Shown here: positions 43,493 to 52,188 of the stretch, one piece after another
Layout of the letters: each line of letters opens with the position of its first letter
Numbering within the stretch: the first letter of the stretch is position 1
Source of the DNA: Tsuneonella deserti
Lineage (GTDB): Bacteria; Pseudomonadota; Alphaproteobacteria; Sphingomonadales; Sphingomonadaceae
NCBI RefSeq assembly: GCF_014644315.1
Contig: NZ_BMKL01000001.1
Span: forward strand, 1,251,001 to 1,315,000
Direction: 5' to 3'
Length of the DNA stretch: 64,000 nt
Notes under the pieces: model-generated
Told to the model about the DNA's origin: nothing
Seen by the model: only the letters and a program-made list of their open reading frames with translations
The model's database searches: none
Position numbers and translations under genes: made by a program

Positions 43493-44536
43493 TCAGCGGC
43501 GGAAGCGTCGTCCGAGAACTGTCAGCAGCTCGTACTGCGTCAGCCCGGTGAGGGCCGAAGCCTCAGGCAGCGCGTACGGCACATCGAGCCAGTCCCCTTC
43601 ACGCAACCCGGGACACTGCCTCGCGTCCACGACCACCATGTCCATCGACACTTTGCCGAGCAAGGGAACTTCCGCTCCGTCATGGTGCAGCGAACCGGCA
43701 CCCTCCCCCCAGCAGCGCAGGAAGCCATCGGCATAACCCAGCGAGGCGACTGCCACGCGCATCGGGGCGGGCGCGACGAAGCTGGCGTTATAGCCGATGC
43801 CTTCGCCCGCCTCGACGTCCCGCACCTGCAGCACGGCTGCGCGCAGATGCGCGACCTGGCGTATGTCGCCCGCCATTTCAGGGCGCGGCACGCCGCCGTA
43901 AAGCGCGAGCCCTGGGCGCGTCACATCGAAGGCAAAGCGCGGTCCCAGCGCGATTCCGGCGCTGTTGGCGAGGCTCTGGCGCCGGGCGGGAACCCGGTTG
44001 CATGCTTCCCGAAAGCGGGCGAGCTGGAGATCGTTCTGGTCCGTGTCTTCATCCGCCGAGGCCAGGTGCGACAGCAAGGTCTCGACCTTCAGGTCAGCCA
44101 GGACGGGATCGCCAAGTGCCGACAGGGGCAATCCCAGGCGATTGATCCCCGTATCGACCATCAAGTCGCAGGAGCCGCCGCCGCTCGCCTGCCAACGCGC
44201 TACCTGTCCGAGCGAGTTGAGAACCGGGCGAACCCCGCTTGCCTGGGCAAAAGCGCAGTCTTCATCCGACAGCGGGCCGTGGAGGACAGACACCTGCCCG
44301 GCCGGCACATGCGCGATGATGTCCGGCACCTCGCTCCAGTGGGCGACGAAGAAGTCCCGCGCGCCCGCTTTCGCCAGGATCGGGACCACCTTACCCGCGC
44401 CCAGGCCGTAGCCGTCGGCCTTGACCGCCGCTCCCGCCCGTGCTGCCCCGGACAGCCGGTCAAGCGCACGCCAGTTGCTCGCGAGCGCTTCCGCATCCAG
44501 GTCGAGCCGCAGTGTCGGCGGCGGGAGTCCGCTCAT
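43493..44536 (-). CDS. alr: Alanine racemase
   Basis: The 347-residue PLP enzyme makes D-alanine for peptidoglycan. The PLP lysine is Lys39 in AAVKADGYGLGAGKV, and the substrate-side Tyr lies in GIGYNASFVAP. Other blocks are DTGINRLGLP and RPGLALYG. The ATG overlaps the stop of the transporter gene upstream (ATGA). Confidence 0.96.
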   Translation of the reverse strand: MSGLPPPTLRLDLDAEALASNWRALDRLSGAARAGAAVKADGYGLGAGKVVPILAKAGARDFFVAHWSEVPDIIAHVPAGQVSVLHGPLSDEDCAFAQASGVRPVLNSLGQVARWQASGGGSCDLMVDTGINRLGLPLSALGDPVLADLKVETLLSHLASADEDTDQNDLQLARFREACNRVPARRQSLANSAGIALGPRFAFDVTRPGLALYGGVPRPEMAGDIRQVAHLRAAVLQVRDVEAGEGIGYNASFVAPAPMRVAVASLGYADGFLRCWGEGAGSLHHDGAEVPLLGKVSMDMVVVDARQCPGLREGDWLDVPYALPEASALTGLTQYELLTVLGRRFRR

Positions 44537-46188
44537 GGGTTGGCCGGCGAAACCGGCAAATCATGTTCCGAAGCTTCGAAATCGCGCGGCGGGCCAGGAG
44601 GGATGCCCCACCACGCCACCAACAGCCCGAACGCCACCACCGCCCACGTGTACCACAGGCCGGAATAGGGATTGCCGGTCGTCGCCACGATGTAGCCCGC
44701 AATGAGCGGCAGGAACCCGCCGAGATAGCCGGCGCCGATGTGGTAGGGGATCGACATCGAGCTGTAGCGGATCTGCGGCGGGAACATCTCGGCCAGCAGG
44801 GCAGCAACCGAGCCATAGGTCAGCGCGGACAGCAGCCCGAGCGCGCACAGCAACCCGACTATGCCGGCAAGGCTCGCGAGCGGCGGTTTCTGCTTGGCGA
44901 AGTCGTAGCCTTTCGCTTCGAGCGCGGATTGCAGCGAAGCCTTGCGGCCGGCGTCGTCCGCCGGGTCAATGGCCAGCGGTTCACCCCCGACGCTGACGTG
45001 AGGCGCGCCCTCGGGGTCGCCCACGGAATAGCTGACCCCGAGCGAGGTGAGATCGGCCAGCACCCGCCCGCATTCGGTCGCCTGCTTGCTGGCGAAGGCA
45101 TCGTATTCGCAACCGCTGCCGCTCACGATCACGGGCGCCGCACGCGCGCTGGCGGCGAGGCCGGGGTTGGCCAGTGAGCCCATGCCCCAGAATATCGGGA
45201 ACAGCAGGACCAGCGTCGCGATCGCCCCGATGATGATCGGACGTTTGCGCCCGACCCGGTCAGACCATTTGCCGACGAGCAGGTAGAACCCCATCGAGAT
45301 GGCGCCGGACACCAGCATGACGATCTCGACCGTCGCCTCGTCCATCCGCATCGGGCCCCGCAGGAAGCTCATTCCCGAAAAGAACGCGGTGTACCAGATC
45401 GTCGTCAACACGCCTGTGATGCCGAACAGCGCGACGAACAGGCGCTTCGGGTTGCCGGGATAAGTCATGCTCTCGACGAAAGGATTCTTCACCATCTCGC
45501 CCGCTTGTTTCATCGCCTTGAACACCGGACTTTCGGATAGCTTCAGGCGCATCCACAGGCTGACTGCCAGCAGGATCAGGCTGAGCAGGAAGGGCACCCG
45601 CCAGCCCCAGGCCTCGAAAGCATCGGCCGGTATGAACGCACGACAGCCGATCACCACGATGATCGAGAGAACGAACCCGCCAACCACGCTGGACTGGATG
45701 AAGCTGGTATAGAAGCCGCGCTTTTCGGGCGGCGCATGCTCGGCAACATAAACCGCCGCGCCTCCGTACTCACCGCCGAGCGCCAGGCCCTGGAGAATGC
45801 GGAGAAGTATCACGATCGCCGGGGCGGCAAGTCCGATCGACACGGCGCCCGGCACCAGTCCGACCCCGGCGGTCGCCACGCCCATGAGAGTGACGGTGAC
45901 GAGGAAAGTGTATTTTCTCCCCAGCCTGTCGCCCAGATAACCGAACAGGATCGCCCCCAGCGGCCGGAACCCGAACCCGACCGCGAACCCCGCCCACACC
46001 AGGAGGAGTTGCAGTGTCTCGTTGTCGGCCGGGAAAAACGCCTTGCCGATCAGCGCGGCGAGCGTGCCGTAAATGAAGAAATCATACCACTCGAACACCG
46101 TGCCGACCGAGGAAGCTGCGATGACGAGGCGAATTTCCTTCGCGCTCGGCTCATGGCCCGGCGCTGCGGCGGCGGCGGTTGCGCTCAT
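44533..46188 (-). CDS. MHS-family MFS transporter with a periplasmic insertion
   Basis: From ATG 46188 the protein is 551 residues with 12 predicted helices. MHS (ProP-like metabolite:H+ symporter) signatures are IAASSVGTVFEWYDFFIYGT, FGYLGDRLGRKYT, GLALGGEYGGAAVYVAEHAP and GFYTSFIQSS. The second half has GKWSDRVGRKRP. Unusually, residues about 340-436, in the loop between helices 9 and 10, form a roughly 97-residue hydrophilic insertion with two cysteines (Cys360, Cys373); canonical members have only a short loop there. The substrate is probably an organic acid or betaine-like compound. It overlaps alr by 4 bp. Confidence 0.9.
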   Translation of the reverse strand: MSATAAAAAPGHEPSAKEIRLVIAASSVGTVFEWYDFFIYGTLAALIGKAFFPADNETLQLLLVWAGFAVGFGFRPLGAILFGYLGDRLGRKYTFLVTVTLMGVATAGVGLVPGAVSIGLAAPAIVILLRILQGLALGGEYGGAAVYVAEHAPPEKRGFYTSFIQSSVVGGFVLSIIVVIGCRAFIPADAFEAWGWRVPFLLSLILLAVSLWMRLKLSESPVFKAMKQAGEMVKNPFVESMTYPGNPKRLFVALFGITGVLTTIWYTAFFSGMSFLRGPMRMDEATVEIVMLVSGAISMGFYLLVGKWSDRVGRKRPIIIGAIATLVLLFPIFWGMGSLANPGLAASARAAPVIVSGSGCEYDAFASKQATECGRVLADLTSLGVSYSVGDPEGAPHVSVGGEPLAIDPADDAGRKASLQSALEAKGYDFAKQKPPLASLAGIVGLLCALGLLSALTYGSVAALLAEMFPPQIRYSSMSIPYHIGAGYLGGFLPLIAGYIVATTGNPYSGLWYTWAVVAFGLLVAWWGIPPGPPRDFEASEHDLPVSPANP

Positions 46189-46241
46189 GACGGCGGCGAT
46201 GCTCCCCTTCCCTTGCTGCAGCGGCTCTAGCCGCAGCGCAT

Positions 46242-46679
46242 CTACTTGGGAAGCGCGGCCAGCGCGGCATTCCAGGCGAGCAGGACAGCGCCGTGCCGGG
46301 CCGGATAAGCGCGCGCTGCTTCGATGTTTTCGAGACCGGGCCATTCCGGTCGCTCGCCCTCACCGGAAAGCCATTCAGCTATCGCGTCCCGCGAAAGTTC
46401 GATCGCGCGCCGATCGCGCCCGCCGACAGCATCGAGAAACAGCGCAGCGGCGGCCTGCCCGACCGCGCAGGCCGTTACTCGCATCCCTGGATTCCGGACG
46501 CGCCCCTCCGCATCGACATCGCAACCGAAGGCGATGGTGCTGCCGCAAGTTGGCGAGCGAGCTTCCGACAGGAATGGCGAGCGGGGATCAAGTGGCCTGC
46601 TCGCAAGCGAAACTGCCAGCCCGAGTAATTCCGGAGTATAAAGCGGCGACCCGCCCCGAGCGCTTTCCCGCCTCGTCAC
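46242..46679 (-). CDS. IscU-like Fe-S scaffold-family protein, divergent
   Basis: From GTG 46679 the protein is 145 residues. The IscU/NifU_N fold is suggested by SPLYTPELLGLAVSLASR, SPTCGSTIAFGCDVD (Cys45) and MRVTACAVGQAAAALFL (Cys71). The third cluster ligand of IscU, the HC in its C-terminal helix, appears as HG here (ARHGAVLLAW). It therefore probably does not assemble clusters as IscU does. The gene starts 5 bp after cvpA on the same strand. The GTG start is the only reasonable one. Confidence 0.75.
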   Translation of the reverse strand: MTRRESARGGSPLYTPELLGLAVSLASRPLDPRSPFLSEARSPTCGSTIAFGCDVDAEGRVRNPGMRVTACAVGQAAAALFLDAVGGRDRRAIELSRDAIAEWLSGEGERPEWPGLENIEAARAYPARHGAVLLAWNAALAALPK

Positions 46680-46684
46680 CGGGC

Positions 46685-47218
46685 CTAGGCCCTGTCGAGC
46701 TTGACCGCCCGATCACCCTGTTCGACTTCACTGCTGCGGGTGTTGATGAGATCGACAAGCGCGTCGGCGCTGGCGTTGACGAGCGGATATGTCCGCGCCT
46801 GCTTGATCCAGTCGGGCCGGCCCGCCACCCCCCAGGTCGCATCGTAGCCCAGCACGAGTATGGCAAAGGCGCAGACGACAATGATCGCGCCCTTGACCGC
46901 TCCGAAACCGAAGCCGAGCACGCGGTCGATCGGCTTCAGCATCGAAGTGCGAGCCTTGCCGCCGAACCGCCCGGCGATCAGCCTCATGGACATGATCGGG
47001 ACCACCAGCAGCATGGCGAAAGCCAGCGTGGCAGCTCCGGGCCCGTTTCCGATCTTCATCACCAGCCATCCGTATAGCGGGGTGTGAAGTTCGTGAATCA
47101 CGGCCAGCGTGAAGATCCACCCGATGAGCGAGAGTATCTCCTGCACGAAACCGCGCATGAAGCCGCCGGACGCCGCAACCGCGACGATGAGCAGTACAAT
47201 GATGTCAAAAACCGTCAT
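46685..47218 (-). CDS. cvpA: CvpA family inner-membrane protein
   Basis: From ATG 47218 the protein is 177 residues with four hydrophobic helices (FDIIVLLIVAVAASGGFMRGF, IGWIFTLAVIH, TLAFAMLLVVPIMSMRLIAG, VKGAIIVVCAFAILVLG). FMRGFVQEILSLIGW and LKPIDRVLGFGFGAVKG are family hallmarks. In E. coli CvpA is needed for colicin V production; elsewhere it is linked to envelope stress. It lies 16 bp behind radA. Confidence 0.93.
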   Translation of the reverse strand: MTVFDIIVLLIVAVAASGGFMRGFVQEILSLIGWIFTLAVIHELHTPLYGWLVMKIGNGPGAATLAFAMLLVVPIMSMRLIAGRFGGKARTSMLKPIDRVLGFGFGAVKGAIIVVCAFAILVLGYDATWGVAGRPDWIKQARTYPLVNASADALVDLINTRSSEVEQGDRAVKLDRA

Positions 47219-47234
47219 GCGATCTAGGAGGCGA

Positions 47235-48602
47235 CTATTCCTCTGCGACAACCCGGTCAACGAGGTTGGCCAGTCTCCTAAGACCGCGATAGTTAAGTCC
47301 GGGTGAATCCGGCTCCGCTTCAACCGGCCCGTATCCCATCCCGAAACCGAGCTTGGCCGCTTCGCGAAGGCGCAGGCCCGCGTGTGCGACAGGCCGTATC
47401 TCGCCCGCCAGCGACACCTCTCCAAACCATACCGCGTGGGTCGCGAGGGGTTTGTCCGCGAGCGCCGAAACCAGCGCCGCGGCAACCGCCAGATCGGCGG
47501 CCGGGTCCGACAGCCGGTAACCTCCAGCGACATTGAGATAGACTTCAGCCGAGCTGAAATTGAGTCCGCAGCGCGATTCGAGGACCGCGAGCAGCATCGC
47601 GAGCCGGCCCGAATCCCACCCCACCACCGCCCGCCGGGGCGTGGCGCCCGATTGCAGCTTCACGATCAGGGCCTGGATTTCCACCAGCACCGGCCTCGTG
47701 CCCTCCAGCGCGGGAAATACCGCACTACCGGCGAGCGGCTCCTCACGACCCGAAAGGAACAGCAACGACGGGTTGGCGACCTCCTCCAGCCCTGCCCCGG
47801 CCATCGCGAACACCCCGATCTCGTCGATCGCGCCGAAGCGGTTTTTCAGCGCGCGCAGGATGCGGTACTGGTGGCTGCGCTCGCCTTCGAAGCTCATTAC
47901 CACGTCGACCATGTGTTCGAGCACGCGCGGGCCCGCGATCGACCCGTCCTTGGTCACGTGGCCGACAAGAACGAGCGCAACGCCGTTCTCCTTGGCATAG
48001 CGGATCAACTCGAATGCACAGCCGCGCACCTGGCTGACGGTGCCGGGCGCGCCTTCTATCGTGTCCGAGTGCATCGTCTGGATCGAATCGATGATCAGCA
48101 AGGCGGGCGGCGCGCCCTGCCCCAGCGTGGTCAGGATATCGCGCACCCCGGTGGCGGCCGCGAGCTTGATCGGGGCGTCGGCCAAGCCCAGCCGCCCTGC
48201 ACGCATCCGCACCTGCCCGGCCGCTTCCTCGCCGCTGACATAGACAACGCTCGCCCCTGCGCGCGCGACCGCGCCGGCGGTTTGCAGCAGCAGGGTGGAT
48301 TTGCCGATGCCCGGATCGCCGCCCATCAGGATGGCCGACCCTGGCACAAGTCCGCCGCCGAGCGCGCGGTCGAATTCCGCCAGGCCGGAGGGCAGGCGAA
48401 CCAGCGGATCTGACGGCGCGTCGAGCGCCTCGAAGGTGATCGCCCGCCCGCCGCTCGAAAGATCGTGCTTGAGGGAGAACACGGTCGCGGGAGCGTCTTC
48501 GGCAAGGGTGTTCCACTCGGCGCAATCGGGGCATTGTCCCTGCCATCGATGGGTGACCGAGCCGCAGGCCTGGCACACGTAGCGGCGTTTCGTCTTCACC
48601 AT
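47235..48602 (-). CDS. radA: DNA repair protein RadA
   Basis: The 455-residue protein from ATG 48602 has an N-terminal zinc finger (CQACGSVTHRWQGQCPDC, Cys10/13/24/27), a RecA-like ATPase with Walker A GGDPGIGKSTLLLQ, the RadA-specific KNRFG motif in LKNRFGAIDEIGVF, and a C-terminal Lon-protease-like domain (PRRAVVGWDSGRLAMLLAVL). It drives branch migration in recombination. It is divergent from the patatin gene. Confidence 0.97.
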   Translation of the reverse strand: MVKTKRRYVCQACGSVTHRWQGQCPDCAEWNTLAEDAPATVFSLKHDLSSGGRAITFEALDAPSDPLVRLPSGLAEFDRALGGGLVPGSAILMGGDPGIGKSTLLLQTAGAVARAGASVVYVSGEEAAGQVRMRAGRLGLADAPIKLAAATGVRDILTTLGQGAPPALLIIDSIQTMHSDTIEGAPGTVSQVRGCAFELIRYAKENGVALVLVGHVTKDGSIAGPRVLEHMVDVVMSFEGERSHQYRILRALKNRFGAIDEIGVFAMAGAGLEEVANPSLLFLSGREEPLAGSAVFPALEGTRPVLVEIQALIVKLQSGATPRRAVVGWDSGRLAMLLAVLESRCGLNFSSAEVYLNVAGGYRLSDPAADLAVAAALVSALADKPLATHAVWFGEVSLAGEIRPVAHAGLRLREAAKLGFGMGYGPVEAEPDSPGLNYRGLRRLANLVDRVVAEE

Positions 48603-48674
48603 GACCGGGGACCTAATCGGAACATTGGGAGAACGCAATTGCCAAGCCGCCCCCGCTGCGGTTAGCACCCGGTC

Positions 48675-50993
48675 ATGCGCCAGAAGGAACTTCGCATCGC
48701 GCTGGTCTGCTACGGCGGGGTGAGCCTGGCGGTCTACATGCACGGCGTCACCAAGGAAGTGTGGCACCTGGCCCGCGCGAGCCGCGACTTTCACACGGAG
48801 GGAGAGCCGGCAAGCGGCGTGGGCGCGGTATACCGCGAACTGCTTGAGCTGGTCGAACGCCAGCACGGACTGCGGTTGCGGGTGTTGCCCGACATCGTCA
48901 CCGGGGCGAGCGCGGGAGGCATCAACGCGGTGTTCCTCGCCCAGGCAATCCATTCAGGCCACAGCCTCGAGCCGCTGACGGAGCTATGGCTCGCCAACGC
49001 CGACGTGGACCGGCTGCTGGATCCCGATGCGCGGCCGTGGTCCCGCGCAGCCAAGCTGTGGGCCATGCCGCTGGTCTGGTGGCTGCTGCGCCGCCCCGGG
49101 AATGTGGTGAGCGAGAGCGTCGCTCCGGAAACCCGTTCCGAAGTGCGCCGCAAGGTCTCGCACTTTATCCGGGGCCGCTGGTTTGAGCCGCCGTTCTCCG
49201 GGCTCGGGTTTTCCTCGCTGCTGTTCGATGCTCTGAAAGCGATGGGATCGTCCGAGACAAGCGGGCCGCTGCTTCCGCCAGGGCATCCGCTCGACCTGAT
49301 GGTCACCGCGACAGACTTTCGCGGGTTCCTGTCACTCCTGCGCCTCCACAGTCCGCAGACGGTAGAGGAAAGCGAGCACCGGCTGCCGATCGCCTTTCGC
49401 AGCAAGACACCGGGGGTCGGGGGGCAGGGCCTTGCCGAGCCGCTCGAGCTGACCATGGCCGCGCGGGCCACGGCCAGCTTCCCAGGTGCCTTTCCACCCT
49501 TGCGGCTGGAGGAAATCGACAAGCTTGCCACCGCGCGCGGCAGGCAATGGAGCGGCCGTAGCGCGTTTCTCGAACGGATCATGCCGGTTCACGTGCGACA
49601 GGGGAACGAGGCGCACGTCTCGCTCATCGATGGTTCGGTCCTGATCAACGCGCCCTTCGCCGCTGCGCGCGCCGCCCTGCCATCGCGTCCGGCGCAGCGC
49701 GAGGTGGACCGCCGTTTCGTCTATATCGACCCGCGTCCCGACCGGTTTGGCGCCCTGGAACAGTCGATCGACCGCCCGGTGGGCTTTTTCGCCGCGATCC
49801 TCGGGTCACTATCCACCATCCCGCGCGAACAGCCGATCCGCGACAACCTCGAGGCGCTCGAGCGGCAATCGCGCGAGGCGGTGCGGCTTGCGCGGATCGC
49901 CGCCGCCCTTCGGCCCGAGGTAGAGACGGCTGTTGAAAAGCTGTTCGGCCTCACCCTGTTCCTCGACCGGCCGACGCCCAAGCGCCTGGCGGCATGGCGC
50001 AACAAGGCCCAGCAGGCGGCTGCCGAGCGTGCGGGCTATGCTTTCCAGCCTTATGCCCAGGCGAAAGTCGCCGGCATTCTAGAGACCCTTGCCGAAATCG
50101 TCATTAAATCCGCGCCTGGCCTGATGTTGCCCGATGCCGAGCCTGTGCTGGAACGCCTGCGGCAGGAACTGGACGAACGCGGGCTGCTTTCGCTCAGCAA
50201 TGCGGGCGGCGGGATGAGCGACGCGGCAATCTCGTTCCTGCGCGCGCACGACCTTGCTTTCCGCATTCGCCGGCTGCGGCTGATCGCCCGCCGCCTGTCG
50301 CGCGAATGGGAAGCCGACGAAACGATTCCCGACGATGCTCTCGATGCCGCGCGCGACGCGATTTATCGCATCCTGGCCCTTTACTTCGCGCAGGAAGGTG
50401 GAATCTCACTGGGAGACGATTTTGCCGTGCTGGCGGGCAAGGTCATGGAAGATCCCGGCGCCGTGCTCGACGCGCTCGCCGCGCGCCGCCTGCTGCCCGA
50501 AGTGGACGCACAGGCGGAGGAAATGCTTGCAGCCGCGCTCGAGGAAATGCCGAAGGAACTGCGCCGCCGCGTGCTGCTCGCATACCTCGGCTTCCCGTTC
50601 TACGATGCGGCCACCTTGCCTCTGCTGCAGAATGAAGGGTTGACGGAGTTCGACGCGGTCAAGGTGGACCGCATCAGCCCGGAAGACGCGCGATCCATCC
50701 GGGCCGGCGGCACGCGCGCGACCTTGCGAGGCACCGAGTTCTACAATTTCGGAGCGTTCTTCAGCCGGGGATACCGCGAAAACGATTATCTATGGGGCCG
50801 TCTGCACGGCGCGGAACGGATGATCGACCTCGTCGCATCCACGCTGGAGGATTTCGATGAGGGCGATCTGCGAGCGCTCAAGCGCAAGGCTTTCATCGCC
50901 GTGCTCGACGAGGAAGAGGGACGTCTAACCGCCGATCGCGAGCTTGTGGCGCAAATCCGCCGCGAGGTTCTGGAAATCCCCGCGCCGGATTAG
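48675..50993 (+). CDS. Patatin-like phospholipase, long form (DUF3376)
   Basis: The 772-residue protein starts RIALVCYGGVSLAVYMHGVTK, which carries the oxyanion-hole CYGGVSLA motif. The catalytic Ser79 is in GASAGGINAVF, and Asp319 is in LIDGSVLINAPF. The remaining 450 residues are a helical region of the DUF3376 patatin-related group, with no membrane helix. Such proteins are predicted acyl hydrolases on lipids; the native substrate is not known. Confidence 0.9.
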   Translation: MRQKELRIALVCYGGVSLAVYMHGVTKEVWHLARASRDFHTEGEPASGVGAVYRELLELVERQHGLRLRVLPDIVTGASAGGINAVFLAQAIHSGHSLEPLTELWLANADVDRLLDPDARPWSRAAKLWAMPLVWWLLRRPGNVVSESVAPETRSEVRRKVSHFIRGRWFEPPFSGLGFSSLLFDALKAMGSSETSGPLLPPGHPLDLMVTATDFRGFLSLLRLHSPQTVEESEHRLPIAFRSKTPGVGGQGLAEPLELTMAARATASFPGAFPPLRLEEIDKLATARGRQWSGRSAFLERIMPVHVRQGNEAHVSLIDGSVLINAPFAAARAALPSRPAQREVDRRFVYIDPRPDRFGALEQSIDRPVGFFAAILGSLSTIPREQPIRDNLEALERQSREAVRLARIAAALRPEVETAVEKLFGLTLFLDRPTPKRLAAWRNKAQQAAAERAGYAFQPYAQAKVAGILETLAEIVIKSAPGLMLPDAEPVLERLRQELDERGLLSLSNAGGGMSDAAISFLRAHDLAFRIRRLRLIARRLSREWEADETIPDDALDAARDAIYRILALYFAQEGGISLGDDFAVLAGKVMEDPGAVLDALAARRLLPEVDAQAEEMLAAALEEMPKELRRRVLLAYLGFPFYDAATLPLLQNEGLTEFDAVKVDRISPEDARSIRAGGTRATLRGTEFYNFGAFFSRGYRENDYLWGRLHGAERMIDLVASTLEDFDEGDLRALKRKAFIAVLDEEEGRLTADRELVAQIRREVLEIPAPD

Positions 50994-50996
50994 AAC

Positions 50997-52112
50997 TCAG
51001 GTTCCGAAAGCGCTTTTCAGCTTGTCGAAGAAGCCCCGGCTTTCCGGGCATTCCTCGCCCGTTTCCGTTTCGCGGAATTCGCGCAAGAGTTCCTTCTGCC
51101 TGGCGCTGAGCCTGGTCGGAGTTTCAACCACGATCTCGACCACGAGGTCGCCCCGCCCGCGGCCCTGAAGAACGGGCATCCCTGCCCCGCGCACGCGCAG
51201 TTGCTTGCCGGACTGGATGCCGGCCGGGATCGTCACTTCGTGGCTTTCGCCGCCGAGGTCGGGGATCTTCACGCTGTCACCCAGCGCGGCGATGGTAAAG
51301 CTGACGGGCACGCGCGTGAGCAGCGTGGTGCCCTCGCGCTGGAAGACCGGGTGCGGCGCGACGTGCACGAAAATGTACAGGTCGCCCGGAGGCGCCCCGC
51401 GCGGCCCCGCCTCGCCCCTTCCGGCCAGGCGGATGCGCGTGCCGGTATCGACGCCCGGCGGGATGTCCACCTCGATCCGCTGGGGACGGTCGCTCCGCCC
51501 TTCCCCGCCACAAGAGCGGCAGGGACTCTCGATCACTTCGCCCATGCCATGACAGTTGGGGCACGGCCGTTCGACCACGAAGAACCCCTGCTTGGCGCGC
51601 ACCTTGCCGTGGCCGGAACACAGATTGCATCGACGCACCCCGGTTCCCGGAGTGGCGCCTGATCCGTGGCAGCTATCGCAGGCCTGGCTGACCTCGATCT
51701 CGATCTCGCGGCTCTCGCCGTGAAACGCTTCGTCGAGAGTAATTTCCATGTCGTAGCGCAAGTCGGCCCCGCGGCGCGCCTGCTGGCGCCCTCCTGCACC
51801 GAAAGCACTGCCGAAAATTGTTTCGAAGATATCCCCGATGTCACCGAAGTCCGCGCCCGGATGACCGCCGCCCATCCCGTTCTGGAACGCCGCGTGGCCA
51901 TATCGGTCGTAAGCGGCTCTCTTCTGCGGATCCTTGAGGCAATCGTAGGCGACCGAGATCGCCTTGAACTTCGCTTCGTTCTCCTTGCACCCGCCGTTCC
52001 GGTCCGGGTGAAATTCCATCGCGAGCTTGCGATAGGCGGCCTTGATCGTGCGATCGTCGGCCGTCCGCTCGACCCCGAGCAGTTCGTAGTAATCGGTTTC
52101 GGTCGTCGACAT
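50997..52112 (-). CDS. dnaJ: Chaperone protein DnaJ
   Basis: The 371-residue type I J-protein has the J domain (residues 1-70, with the HPD motif in AYRKLAMEFHPDRNGG), a Gly/Phe-rich linker (HAAFQNGMGGGHPGADFGDIG), four CxxCxGxG-type zinc repeats (CDSCHGSG, CNLCSGHG, CPNCHGMG, CRSCGGEG) and a C-terminal beta-barrel domain. It stimulates the ATPase of DnaK and lies downstream of dnaK. Confidence 0.97.
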   Translation of the reverse strand: MSTTETDYYELLGVERTADDRTIKAAYRKLAMEFHPDRNGGCKENEAKFKAISVAYDCLKDPQKRAAYDRYGHAAFQNGMGGGHPGADFGDIGDIFETIFGSAFGAGGRQQARRGADLRYDMEITLDEAFHGESREIEIEVSQACDSCHGSGATPGTGVRRCNLCSGHGKVRAKQGFFVVERPCPNCHGMGEVIESPCRSCGGEGRSDRPQRIEVDIPPGVDTGTRIRLAGRGEAGPRGAPPGDLYIFVHVAPHPVFQREGTTLLTRVPVSFTIAALGDSVKIPDLGGESHEVTIPAGIQSGKQLRVRGAGMPVLQGRGRGDLVVEIVVETPTRLSARQKELLREFRETETGEECPESRGFFDKLKSAFGT

Positions 52113-52136
52113 GTTTACCCCGCCCCTGAAAGCCTA

Positions 52137-52169
52137 GCCGCCACCGGCGCGGAAAGCACCGGTGGCGGC
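52137..52169. other. Perfect 11-bp stem-loop between dnaK and dnaJ
   Basis: GCCGCCACCGG (52137-52147) pairs perfectly with CCGGTGGCGGC (52159-52169) around an 11-base loop. On the minus strand it lacks a T-run, so it is more likely an mRNA-processing or attenuation structure that lowers dnaJ relative to dnaK than a full terminator. Confidence 0.6.
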
Positions 52170-52188
52170 ACAGGTTTTCATCGGCTCA

